From positions 62,001 through 126,000 of the forward strand of contig DAIDIE010000043.1 in assembly GCA_027459505.1 (NCBI GenBank): DNA of 64,000 nt, given 5' to 3'. Each line of letters opens with the position of its first letter. Position 1 is the first letter of the stretch. Position numbers and translations under genes: made by a program. Source of the DNA: Acidobacteriota bacterium. GTDB lineage: Bacteria > Acidobacteriota > Terriglobia > Terriglobales > SCQP01. The notes beneath the pieces are model-generated. The model ran no database searches and was not told the DNA's origin. It worked only from the letters and a program-made list of their open reading frames with translations. Of the stretch, positions 8,329 through 15,876 are shown piece after piece.

Positions 8329-9484
8329 GGGGAACGCTCCCGGGGTTGGTTACATAGCGCTCGCCGGCGGCGAGGCCGGCGGTGACGTTGAGCTCGCCGT
8401 TAATGGCGGGGGCGGCACGCACCAGGCGCAGTTGAGGCTGACGCCGCTCGTCGAGTACCAGCATTTGGGTGAGGCCGTCACGTTCCAGCACGGCCGGTCT
8501 GGGAACCAGGATCGCGGATTGGGGTGGCCCAGGAACAGTGACGGTCACATAAGCGCCCATGGGGAACAGATTCGCCGGCGCTGCGAGGCGAATGGCGACG
8601 GTATGCGTGCCGGGATCGACGGCGGGCGCCAGCGCGGTGATGCGGCATTGCGCTTGTTGCGTGGTGGTGGTGTTGCCAGTGTCCGCGCTGACCAGCAATG
8701 CTTGGCCCACGCGCAGATGGGCAGCAAGTGTTTCGGGAATATCCGCATGGACGCGCAGCAGCCCTGGCGCGGCAATGGTGAAGAGCGGCGTACCTGGATT
8801 GACGAGATCGCCGGCATGTGCGGGACGGGAGGTGACCACGCCAGCAAAGGGAGCGCGCACCTGGCGATCATTGGACCATTGACTGGCTTCCGCCAAGGCG
8901 GCAGAGGCGGCGGCGCCCTGTGCGGCAGCGGCCTGGCGCTGCTGTTGGGCCTGCGTCAGTGCGGCGCGCGCCTGGGCTGTGGCAGTGCTGATTTGCTGGT
9001 ATTCGTGGGGGCTGATGGCGTGATCCTGCCAGAGCTGGTCGTAGCGGTGCTGGGTATCTTCCGCGAAGGCAAATTGCAGGCGCGCGGTACGGACGGCGGC
9101 ATCAAGGGCGTTGGCGGTGTCACGCGCGGACTCTACCTGCTGATGCGCTTGGGCCAGGCGAGCGCCGTATTCGGGGGCGGAGAGGGTGGCGAGAAGCTGT
9201 CCCCGGTGTACCGGGTTGCCGAGGTCCACCAGGAGGTTCTCGACTGTGCCGCCCACACGGGCGGCAATGGTGGCTTGCTGCTTGGCCTGCACAACGCCGG
9301 AGGCTAAATAGGCTTGCGGGGTGTTGGTGAGAACGGCGGTGGCCAGCCGGGCCTGCGGCGGCAGCGTCATCCTCGTGGTCGCGGGCAACTCGCGGGAAGC
9401 GCTGGAACAGCCGGTCAGAGAGGCAATGGCAGCCGCCATGGCGGCAGAGGCAAGCGCGGTAGTAAGGATGCGGGAGCGAATCAC
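8321..9484 (-). CDS. RND periplasmic adaptor lipoprotein (AcrA/HlyD-like)
   Basis: This membrane-fusion protein links the RND pump to the outer-membrane channel. The 387-residue protein has a signal peptide ending in a lipobox (AIASLTGC, Cys near 26), so it is likely lipid-anchored. It then shows the biotinyl-lipoyl halves (QQATIAARVGGTVENLLVDL and VRAPFAGVVTSRPAHAGDLV), a long alpha-hairpin between them rich in Ala/Gln, and beta-barrel and membrane-proximal domains at the C-terminus. Its GTG start overlaps the stop of the TolC-like gene (GTGA), and its own stop overlaps the permease start. This tight packing argues for translational coupling. Confidence 0.9.
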   Translation of the reverse strand: MIRSRILTTALASAAMAAAIASLTGCSSASRELPATTRMTLPPQARLATAVLTNTPQAYLASGVVQAKQQATIAARVGGTVENLLVDLGNPVHRGQLLATLSAPEYGARLAQAHQQVESARDTANALDAAVRTARLQFAFAEDTQHRYDQLWQDHAISPHEYQQISTATAQARAALTQAQQQRQAAAAQGAAASAALAEASQWSNDRQVRAPFAGVVTSRPAHAGDLVNPGTPLFTIAAPGLLRVHADIPETLAAHLRVGQALLVSADTGNTTTTQQAQCRITALAPAVDPGTHTVAIRLAAPANLFPMGAYVTVTVPGPPQSAILVPRPAVLERDGLTQMLVLDERRQPQLRLVRAAPAINGELNVTAGLAAGERYVTNPGSVPHE

Positions 9485-10923
9485 GGGTGCACTCCTTGGG
9501 AGCTGCGGGACGAAGGGGTTTGTGCCGACGCGGAAGGTGGCGCCCCGCTGGCGCTGACCGCGGCTTCAGCCTGGCGCAGGTGGAGCTGTGCGGTGGCAAG
9601 GTTCAGGCGGGCACGGGCGACCTGGAAATCATAGGTGGCGCGCACCAGTTCGGCCTGGGCCTGCACAACCACACTTTCGGCCTGCAGACGTTGCGTAAGG
9701 CTGGCCAGCCCGGCGCGGAACCGCTCAGCAATCGTACTGGCGGCAGAGAGGGCGCGGCGCCGGTTGGCGGTATCGACAAGCCACTGTTCCTGAGCCAAGC
9801 GCGCCTGCCGCCAGAGGCCGGTAATGTCAGCCAGTTGCTCTTCGCGAGCGGCGGTTTGGGCATCGCGAGCGGCAGCCAGGCGGCTGGCGGCCTGACGCAG
9901 CCGCGCGGCGTCGGCGCCGCCCCGAAAAAGGTTCCAACGAAGCGAGAGTCCGGCCATCCAGTTGGAGCCCCCGCCGTTAAGCAGCTCCGGCTGATCGCGC
10001 TGGAGCCGGGCAAAGCCACTTATCCGGGGCGCCCAGAGGCGGGAGCGAGCGCCATTGCGTTGCGTATTGGCGAGGCGGCGCTGCAAGGCGGCGCTACGTA
10101 CGGCAAAGCCGCTGGACTGCGCCTGCAGCCAAGACTCGAGACTGGGCAGACCTCGGTTGGGAGTGGCCAATGGTTGCAGGTCGGGAACGGCCGCGTTCCA
10201 GGGCAGACCGAGGCGCAGATTGAGTAGAGTGGCGCCTTGGGTGACTGCGTCCTGGGCGGCGAGCAGGCGCTGATGCGCGCGGCGCTCAAAGACCTGGGCG
10301 CGCTGCAGGTCCGAGGAGACGGTCAGTCCTGCGCGAAAGCGCGACGTGGAGTCGCTAAGCACGGCTTGAGCAGCGGTCCAGGCATGGCGGGCAACGCGAA
10401 CGTTTTCGCGCGAGGCCTGCAGGGCGGCGTAGGCCTGTACAGTGGAGAGCAGGACTTGTTGGCGGGTCTGTTCGCGGCGCAGTTCCGCCAGGAGTTGCGA
10501 GATGTGAGCGGCGTCAAGGGCATGGCGGCGGCCGCCTCCGGTCCAAAGGGTCAAATCCGCTTCAAGCGCCGAACTAAAGTCGGTTAAAGGAGCAGGCCGG
10601 TTGAGTGGACCAATCTGGAAGTCCTGCGTTCCGAAGCGGTGTTGGCGCAGCAGGCCACCAAAGACGTAGACCGGGTCATTGCCGCGTTGCAGCTCCTCGC
10701 TGGCAGTCAGCGAGGGGAGAAATCCGGCGCGGCTGATGGTGACGCCGGCGGCCGCGGCACGCTCCTGATTATGTGCCTGGTGCAGCGCCGGGCTATGCGC
10801 CAGGGCTAATTGCAGCGCCTTGCGCAGGGTGAGCGGCGAGGGCGCTGGACTCTGGGCGCTCAGTCGCAGGCCGGGGGCAAGCGAAAGAACGAGGAGAAGT
10901 GCAGTGTGGGGATGCCGAAGCAT
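9481..10923 (-). CDS. TolC-family outer-membrane efflux protein
   Basis: The 480-residue protein has a signal peptide (ALLLVLSLAPGLRLSAQ) followed by two repeated outer-membrane efflux (OEP) halves. Typical helical motifs are LTLRKALQLALAHSPALHQA, VLLSTVQAYAALQASRENV, LRWNLFRGGADAARLRQA and ATYDFQVARARLNLATAQLHL. It forms the trimeric exit duct for the adjacent RND pump. The ATG at 10923 directly follows the stop of the DUF2892 gene and the 3' end overlaps the adaptor gene. The C-terminal 30 residues are Ala/Ser-rich and probably disordered. Confidence 0.9.
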   Translation of the reverse strand: MLRHPHTALLLVLSLAPGLRLSAQSPAPSPLTLRKALQLALAHSPALHQAHNQERAAAAGVTISRAGFLPSLTASEELQRGNDPVYVFGGLLRQHRFGTQDFQIGPLNRPAPLTDFSSALEADLTLWTGGGRRHALDAAHISQLLAELRREQTRQQVLLSTVQAYAALQASRENVRVARHAWTAAQAVLSDSTSRFRAGLTVSSDLQRAQVFERRAHQRLLAAQDAVTQGATLLNLRLGLPWNAAVPDLQPLATPNRGLPSLESWLQAQSSGFAVRSAALQRRLANTQRNGARSRLWAPRISGFARLQRDQPELLNGGGSNWMAGLSLRWNLFRGGADAARLRQAASRLAAARDAQTAAREEQLADITGLWRQARLAQEQWLVDTANRRRALSAASTIAERFRAGLASLTQRLQAESVVVQAQAELVRATYDFQVARARLNLATAQLHLRQAEAAVSASGAPPSASAQTPSSRSSQGVHP

Positions 10924-11130
10924 TCAACGTCCTGGCTCCAGTGCCGGGGTCTTGCGCAGGCGGCGCAGCACGAGTTCCAAAGGGCAGAAGTTGGTAAGCG
11001 CCGACTGTGCCAGATTGAGGCCCACAAAGGCGCATAGCAGCAGCCAATAGTGGCTGACCAGCACGCCCAGTGTGAGTCCGGTTAAAACGAAGAGTCCGGC
11101 GACCAAGCGAATAACGTGTTCGTTGCTCAT
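10924..11130 (-). CDS. small DUF2892 (YgaP-like) membrane protein, first gene of RND operon
   Basis: This 68-residue protein starts at ATG 11130 with a good ribosome site (GAGAGG, 9 nt upstream). It reads MSNEHVIRLVAGLFVLTGLT, then a second hydrophobic stretch (YWLLLCAFVGLNLAQSAL), TNFCPLELVL and a basic tail. This is the YgaP/DUF2892 transmembrane module with the conserved FCP motif. In other bacteria it is fused or linked to rhodanese domains; here it is free-standing. Its stop abuts the TolC-like start (TGA ATG), so it leads the efflux operon. A role in sulfur or thiol handling by the pump is speculation. Confidence 0.8.
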   Translation of the reverse strand: MSNEHVIRLVAGLFVLTGLTLGVLVSHYWLLLCAFVGLNLAQSALTNFCPLELVLRRLRKTPALEPGR

Positions 11131-11459
11131 ACAGTGATGCCTCTCATCCGTATAGAGACCACTGGTGCGACGGCGGTCACCGGGACGGAGATCACAGCGC
11201 ACTCTTCACCGTGGGTCGCAGTCGGCGACGGTGACGGAGATGTGGTTCGCGATGGCAGGTCTGGCGTGAAAGGGGCCGGGCGGGGTCGAGGATACGCGTG
11301 GAGGCGTTAGCCGGCGGTGGGTCTTGTCAGTTGCCAGGTTGCGAGCTTTGGGAGCAGCATCAATGGGTAGAGCTCATTCAGTTTTGAGCACATGCATCTG
11401 CACGGAATACCGGGGCACCGTAGCCCTTGACTTTGGTGGGGCTTGTTAAGGAGGACCGT
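11131..11459. other. divergent intergenic region between RND operon and DUF302 gene
   Basis: This 329-bp region must hold the promoters for both the RND operon (minus) and the DUF302 gene (plus). A TTGACT hexamer lies near 11426, too close to the DUF302 start to serve it with a normal leader. A CAGTTGCCAGGTTG fragment resembling the dispersed intergenic repeat is present near 11330. I see no convincing operator or small gene. Confidence 0.4.
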
Positions 11460-11864
11460 ATGAAGGACGAAAGCGGGAGAGATCTGTTGACGGAAACCGC
11501 ATCGCTCGACGTCGACGAGCTGGACGGGCGATTACGCGAAGCTGTGCAGCGACACGGGTTTGGGGTGCTGAACGTAACCGATCTGAGGGCCAAGTTGGCG
11601 GAGAAGGGCATTGCGATGCAGGAGGCGTCCAGGGTTTATGACGTCTGCAATCCGAAGCTTGCGTACGAGGTACTGCGGCAGCATCCGGAAGCGGCAACAC
11701 TGTTGCCCTGTCGCATAGCGGTTTATGAACGTGGCGGCGTAGTGGAGCTTTCAACGTTGCGGCCGACACGCTTGATGGGACATGTGGACGCGAGCCTACG
11801 GCCGATAGCGGAACGGGTAGAGCAGGACCTGGCGGGGATTTTACGAGACGCGGTGAAGGGTTGA
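11460..11864 (+). CDS. DUF302 domain protein
   Basis: The 134-residue protein starts at ATG 11460 after a perfect AAGGAGG site. It has the DUF302 pattern: ELDGRLREAVQRHGFGVLN, DLRAKLAEKG, the YDVCNPKLAYEVLR block with the conserved Asn-Pro, LLPCRIAVYERGG and the C-terminal amphipathic helix. DUF302 proteins are small cytosolic proteins of unknown activity, often near sulfur- or metal-related genes. It faces the DUF2892-RND operon, which carries another family with sulfur links. That pairing is suggestive only. Confidence 0.85.
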   Translation: MKDESGRDLLTETASLDVDELDGRLREAVQRHGFGVLNVTDLRAKLAEKGIAMQEASRVYDVCNPKLAYEVLRQHPEAATLLPCRIAVYERGGVVELSTLRPTRLMGHVDASLRPIAERVEQDLAGILRDAVKG

Positions 11865-12202
11865 GGAGCAGTTGCAATGGGAAAGTGACCGGGAGTTGGA
11901 CGACCCCGGTTCCTTGGCGGCGGTTGCGAAAACGCAAACGTCCCAAACCGGAGACTTCTAACGGTTTGGGACGCATTGACGCAAGGTGCAGCCGGGCGAG
12001 AGTTGAAACGCTTACAATACTGGTGCCAGCAATTGGCCTTTTGGGGGCAAGTGGCTGGGCATGCAGAACTCGGGCGTTGCCGCCAGGCCGTAATGAGAGC
12101 GGACTGGGTAGAGTGGCGTCGCGGAAGAAACTCGCGTCCACAAGATTTCGCGTCTTGCGAGAGGTGGACGGCATCTGTGGAGAAGGACGAAAGGAGCGGT
12201 TC
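11865..12202. other. intergenic region with perfect 12-bp inverted repeat
   Basis: This 338-bp spacer between the DUF302 gene and the TPR gene contains the dyad described at 11939-11973. It ends in the AAGGAG site of the TPR gene. Upstream extension of the TPR frame through this spacer is open, but its residues look non-coding and the signal peptide starts at 12203. Confidence 0.4.
11939..11973. terminator. perfect 12-bp stem, 11-nt loop
   Basis: CGTCCCAAACCG and CGGTTTGGGACG form a perfect inverted repeat around an 11-base loop, 75 bp after the DUF302 stop. It is not followed by a T run (CATTGACG follows), so a factor-assisted terminator or a protein-binding dyad are both possible. Confidence 0.45.
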
Positions 12203-13279
12203 ATGAATCGATTGGTACGCGTAGCCGGCTTGGCGCTGGCATTAGTCCTGCTGGTAGCGGGAGCGGGGGCGCAGCAGGTGGTCGGCGGCATCTACGGGAA
12301 GGTGCTGGGGTTTGACGGCAAACCGTTGGCCGGCGGGAAGGTGGTGTTCCATTCGCTGGAGTTCACTAACCGCAACTATCCCGTAAAGATCAACAAGAAG
12401 GGTTCATACGGTCATTTTGGACTGCCCTTCGGCTCTTATGAGATGGAAATATTCACCCCCGATGGGAAGATGGTTTACAAGCAGAAGGTGCAATCGAAGA
12501 TAGACCGCACCCATTTGAATATCAATTTGAAAGAGCAAGCGGCGGAAGCGCAGGCGCGACAGGGCGCCCAGGGTGGGCAGCAGGGGGCCGCACCACAGGC
12601 CGGAGCGGGGCAACAGGGAAACAAGGTTGCCGCTCAAAAGGGTCTACAGCAGAAGCTGCTGAATCAACTCAACGGGATGCTGAAGCAGGCCAGCACGCAG
12701 GGCCAGGCGGGGAATTGGCAGGGGGCGGTTCAGACTTTGCAGCAGGCGCAGACGTTGGCGCCCACGGTTTCCGTGATCAAAGGTAATCTGGCGTTCGCTT
12801 ATTTGAACGCCAAGCAGTATCCGCAGGCGATTGCCTCGGCGCAACAGGCCATTCAACTGGACCCAACGAATGGCGGGTTTCACGACACGCTGGCGGAGGC
12901 GATGATCGAAAACGGCCAGGGAAAGGCGGCGCTGCCGGAATTGGACAAGGCGGCTACGCTGGATCCGGCGGATGCGGGGCGGTTCTATTACAATTCGGCG
13001 GTTCGCTTGTCGCAGAAGAACGACAATGCCGATGAAGTGGCGGTTTTGAACAAGGCCATTCAGGCCGACCCCAAGAACGCCAATAATTACTACCTGAAGG
13101 GAATGGCTCTTTTGGCGCAGTCCAGCTACGACAGCAAGACGAGCCAGCCAATCATTCCGGCGGGAACGCGTGCGGCGTTTAAACAGTACCTGACGCTGCA
13201 GCCAACCGGACAGATTGCCGCGACGGTGAAGCAAACACTGGCGCAGCTGAACAATGCGGAGACGGTGAAGGCCCATTAA
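12203..13279 (+). CDS. secreted TPR protein with N-terminal carboxypeptidase-regulatory-like domain
   Basis: The start at ATG 12203 follows AAGGAG and opens a clean signal peptide (LVRVAGLALALVLLVAGAGA, cut before QQVVGG). Residues 25-115 look like a CarboxypepD_reg/CNA-B-like beta-sandwich (GGIYGKVLGFDGKPLAGGKV, GSYGHFGLPFGSYEMEIFTP). A low-complexity Gln/Gly/Ala linker (residues about 115-150) leads to four or more TPR units (for example VIKGNLAFAYLNAKQYPQAI and AIQLDPTNGGFHDTLAEAM). The 358-residue protein is probably periplasmic or surface-exposed and acts as a scaffold. It is followed by a hairpin and then the hydrolase gene. The exact partner is unknown. Confidence 0.8.
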   Translation: MNRLVRVAGLALALVLLVAGAGAQQVVGGIYGKVLGFDGKPLAGGKVVFHSLEFTNRNYPVKINKKGSYGHFGLPFGSYEMEIFTPDGKMVYKQKVQSKIDRTHLNINLKEQAAEAQARQGAQGGQQGAAPQAGAGQQGNKVAAQKGLQQKLLNQLNGMLKQASTQGQAGNWQGAVQTLQQAQTLAPTVSVIKGNLAFAYLNAKQYPQAIASAQQAIQLDPTNGGFHDTLAEAMIENGQGKAALPELDKAATLDPADAGRFYYNSAVRLSQKNDNADEVAVLNKAIQADPKNANNYYLKGMALLAQSSYDSKTSQPIIPAGTRAAFKQYLTLQPTGQIAATVKQTLAQLNNAETVKAH

Positions 13280-13286
13280 TCATAAG

Positions 13287-13314
13287 GCGGGCGGTGTCCG
13301 CAAATTCCGCCCGC
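13287..13314 (+). terminator. hairpin after TPR gene
   Basis: GCGGGCGG and CCGCCCGC pair around a 12-base loop, starting 8 bp after the TPR stop codon. Only weak A/T follows (ATTCAATT). It probably attenuates transcription into the hydrolase gene. Confidence 0.5.
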
Positions 13315-13332
13315 ATTCAATTCTGGAGGGGT

Positions 13333-14097
13333 ATGAAAGCGGAGCATTCCAGCCCCTTGGTCAGCGAGCACGCGTACGGCAGCGATCCACGCCAACGCCT
13401 GGATTTGTTTCTGCCGGCTAAGGCCGAACCGGCGCGGCTGCTGCTGTTTGTTCATGGCGGCGGCTGGCGGGGAGGCAGCAAGGAATTTTATGGCGCACTA
13501 GGGGAGACCCTGGTGCGTTTTGGTTTTGCGGTGATGTTGCCCAATCACCGCCTCGCGCCGCAAGCGCCATACCGCCAGCAATTGGAGGATGTGGCCGACG
13601 CGTTGCGGTGGACGCTGGATTACGCAGGCGAGCGGGTGAAGCAGGATGGGCTCATTCTGGGAGGGCACTCTTCGGGCGCGCACCTGGCATCGTTGCTGGC
13701 GCTGCAGCCAGCGGCACGTCGGCGGGCAGGGATTGAGCGGACCCAGATCCGAGCGGTGGTGGCCATCAGCGGCGTCTACGATCTGCTCCCCTACCGGTTC
13801 TTGGCAGGGGATTATCTGGCGTCGGTATTTGGACGCGAGGAAGAGCAGTACCGGCAGGCATCTCCGCGGACTTACGTTGGGCACGGGACGCCGCCCTTCT
13901 TCCTGGCATATGCGGAACACGATTTGCCGGGTTTGGGAGAGCAGGCGGAGGGAATGGCGCATACCATTCAAGCGCAGGGCGGCAAGGCGCGGCTGGTGCG
14001 GGTTCCGGGACGTGACCACACGTCGATTCTGGCGGGGGTGCGTTCGATGTTTGACCCACTGGCGGTCCAGTTAGCCACGTTTTTCGCCGGGTTGTAA
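13333..14097 (+). CDS. alpha/beta hydrolase (esterase/BD-FAE-like)
   Basis: I take ATG 13333, preceded by GGAGGGG. This 254-residue cytosolic hydrolase has the oxyanion HGGGW motif (residues 41-45), the nucleophile elbow GHSSG with Ser113, an acidic residue in AYAEHD and the catalytic His in GRDHTS near the C-terminus. These put it among carboxylesterase/BD-FAE-type enzymes that act on small esters. It lies 54 bp after the TPR gene with a hairpin between, so co-transcription is possible. Substrate is unknown. Confidence 0.85.
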   Translation: MKAEHSSPLVSEHAYGSDPRQRLDLFLPAKAEPARLLLFVHGGGWRGGSKEFYGALGETLVRFGFAVMLPNHRLAPQAPYRQQLEDVADALRWTLDYAGERVKQDGLILGGHSSGAHLASLLALQPAARRRAGIERTQIRAVVAISGVYDLLPYRFLAGDYLASVFGREEEQYRQASPRTYVGHGTPPFFLAYAEHDLPGLGEQAEGMAHTIQAQGGKARLVRVPGRDHTSILAGVRSMFDPLAVQLATFFAGL

Positions 14098-14111
14098 AAG
14101 GCCAGCTTTGG

Positions 14112-14273
14112 TCAGCCGCCCCAACGCTGCAGGCTGCGCACGTTCATCCCCTCAATGCGGTACATGGCGCGCGTGAGCAGCGATAGCCGGTGTGCGACCA
14201 CCAGAAGAGGGATGGTCACCAGAAAAAAGATGCCGACCAGCAGAATCAGCAGGTTGGTAAACGAATCGCTCAT
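14112..14273 (-). CDS. small single-pass membrane protein (53 aa)
   Basis: ATG 14273 opens a 53-residue protein: MSDSFTNLLILLVGIFFLVT, IPLLVVAHRLSLLTRAMYRI, then EGMNVRSLQRWGG. It has one long or two short hydrophobic segments (residues 7-28) followed by a basic amphipathic tail. It ends 15 bp from the convergent hydrolase gene. Codon pattern and hydrophobic logic support a real gene, although no obvious Shine-Dalgarno site is seen. Family not recognised. Confidence 0.55.
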   Translation of the reverse strand: MSDSFTNLLILLVGIFFLVTIPLLVVAHRLSLLTRAMYRIEGMNVRSLQRWGG

Positions 14274-14491
14274 AGCATTTGGCTTTCGCCGTTTCCGGGC
14301 AGCCTGGTTTCTGCGCTCTCAGAACCAGCTTTCGCTACAACGATTTAAGGGCTGTCCCTTGCAGTGCTGATTGTAGAGGCGCCAATTCCCGGTGCGCTAA
14401 CCATGCTGATTCTGGCATAGCTGAGGCGAAGTTGTCAGGTGCTGGTTGCCCTGTTTCTGAAGCCTTACGCGGAAGTGGTTCGTTCTCTACG

Positions 14492-14520
14492 AGCCAGGGC
14501 CGAGTCGAACTGTTTTCGAG
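14492..14520 (+). repeat. dispersed 29-bp repeat, copy 1
   Basis: This copy differs at 2 of 29 positions from the one at 60061-60089 (shared core GGCCGAGTCGAACTG then TTTCGAG). Both copies are in non-coding DNA. It may be a remnant of a larger dispersed element. Confidence 0.55.
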
Positions 14521-14631
14521 TTCGAAATCGCAGGCCGAAGTCGTAGCGACGGTCCGGGGTTGCTGTTTAGGTCCCGCACCGCTGGCGACGCCCGAGTTCG
14601 TCACCGGGTGAATCGGAGGGACGGATAGGTG

Positions 14632-14660
14632 TGCGGCTTTTCTCAACAGGAAAAGCCGCA
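14632..14660. terminator. perfect 10-bp hairpin
   Basis: TGCGGCTTTT and AAAAGCCGCA pair around a 9-base loop. The A/T side of the stem gives a short U or A stretch in either direction. It may terminate transcription coming from the lipoprotein gene on the minus strand. Confidence 0.5.
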
Positions 14661-14742
14661 TGCCGCTAGATCGAGAAGCCCCGTTGTGTGACGAATTCGG
14701 GCTAGTAAAGCGCGGCCACCATCCGTGAGCTTCGGCCGGGGC

Positions 14743-14769
14743 CCCCAAGCCGCGCCGCGCGGCTTGGGG
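14743..14769. terminator. GC-rich 12-bp hairpin with 3-nt loop
   Basis: CCCCAAGCCGCG and CGCGGCTTGGGG pair around CCG. This very stable stem lies about 200 bp after the lipoprotein stop codon. No T run follows, so termination or RNA protection are both possible. Confidence 0.4.
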
Positions 14770-14973
14770 TGGGGCCGGACACCGAAGCGGGTGGAATAAA
14801 AGCGGCTGTGCCGCTGCGCCAGCTTCCCAAAGGGCTGTACTCTCTGGCCGGAGCGGTCCTGAAACAACTTTGCTTTGCCGGCAGCGATCCGCAACCCGGC
14901 CTGCAAGTTCGGATGAGGAGGGGTTTCCTGCCGGGCGTTTGCGGTGAGCCCAAGTTTCCGGTCTTCTGTTGTT

Positions 14974-15408
14974 TCAATGCGTCTTGTGGTGTTGTTCGCG
15001 CAGGGCGACGCCGAGGGAACGGCCCATAAACTGCGCGCCCTGGAAGACTGTCCCCACGACGTCTACGCGAACGCCCTTGCCGGGAATGCCGCTGTTGCTG
15101 ATCACCCAGATTTTTCCGGTGCCATCGCTGACTGAGTACATGCCCTCGCCGAGCAAGCCGACAGCATTTTGAACGGTGCCGTGAATCTGAACGGTCTTGT
15201 TGTTCCAGTGCGACGGGTCGGAGAGAAGACGGGCAATGGACACCGATTGGCTGCACGCTGCCAGGCCAAGCGCCAAGGCAAGGCCGAAAAAGCCTGTCAG
15301 GGCGGCTCGGCGACGAGAGCGGAAGAGCGGTAGCTGGGAGACGTGGTTGTCGAGAGGTTCGTGGCCATTCATCGGCTTATAGGGTGGATTGTCCGTCGGG
15401 TTGACCAT
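14974..15408 (-). CDS. lipoprotein with OB-fold-like domain
   Basis: The 144-residue product has a cytosolic lead of about 30 residues, then RRRAALTGFFGLALALGLAAC, a clear lipoprotein signal with the LAAC lipobox. The mature part reads VSIARLLSDPSHWNNKTVQI, GTVQNAVGLLGEGMYSVSDG, KIWVISNSGIPGKGVRVDVV, a small beta-barrel pattern like the tRNA_anti/bacterial OB-fold proteins. The start at 15408 gives a long N-terminal tail; ATG at 15375 would shorten it but lacks a ribosome site. It is probably an envelope-anchored binding protein. Ligand unknown. Confidence 0.75.
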   Translation of the reverse strand: MVNPTDNPPYKPMNGHEPLDNHVSQLPLFRSRRRAALTGFFGLALALGLAACSQSVSIARLLSDPSHWNNKTVQIHGTVQNAVGLLGEGMYSVSDGTGKIWVISNSGIPGKGVRVDVVGTVFQGAQFMGRSLGVALREQHHKTH

Positions 15409-15876
15409 GGGTACAGGTTCCTTTGTGGCTACTCCTCACCTCGATTTGATGCTACAGACGCGGCGAGGAGCTGGGAAGGTACACAGAGACGCACTAGCGG
15501 GCGGGGGAGCGGGTGTTGCTCGCTGTCGGTTGTCCGCAGGGAGTGGCGGTCCTGTGGGGCCGTACTCACCCCAGGAGCCGCCAATCCCCAGCTGCGAAGC
15601 GGGGTTAGTCGAAGAGGGACGAGGCTGGGGTAGATCGGTGGGGGTGGAAGTATCGGTAATGGTCCAGGCGCAGAGGTGGATGAGCAGGGAAGCGTTTGCA
15701 GGGGTGGGGGTGGCCCAATTTGGGACAAACAGCTACACTGAACTCTCAAGGCACCACAACATTTTGGGGTGCGAGGATGAAATACCCCTTGTGTTGGGGC
15801 TGAAATCAGAGTATCAAATGACTTCACACTTTTGCCGATAGGGCAAAGGGATGAATCGCAGTACTGGGTTCCAGCT
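15409..15876. other. 468-bp divergent spacer
   Basis: This lies between the lipoprotein gene (minus) and the MerR-TPR gene (plus) and should hold both promoters. It is low in coding signal on both strands. I see no clear -35/-10 pair, repeat or small gene. Confidence 0.4.

Larger units (their letters stand above)
14274..14973. other. 700-bp non-coding stretch with two hairpins and a dispersed repeat
   Basis: No credible gene is visible on either strand. The stretch contains a 29-bp sequence repeated at 60061-60089, and two strong hairpins (14632-14660, 14743-14769) downstream of the minus-strand lipoprotein gene. Possible reading frames are low in structure and look like shadows. Confidence 0.5.

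Noticed and set aside
11861-12202. Long N-terminal extension of the TPR protein
   Set aside because: The frame is open, but it crosses a perfect hairpin and its residues look random. A signal peptide and AAGGAG mark 12203 as the start.
14643-15256. Minus-strand frames overlapping the end of the lipoprotein gene
   Set aside because: They run through hairpins and across the true lipoprotein frame, with no domain or start signal.
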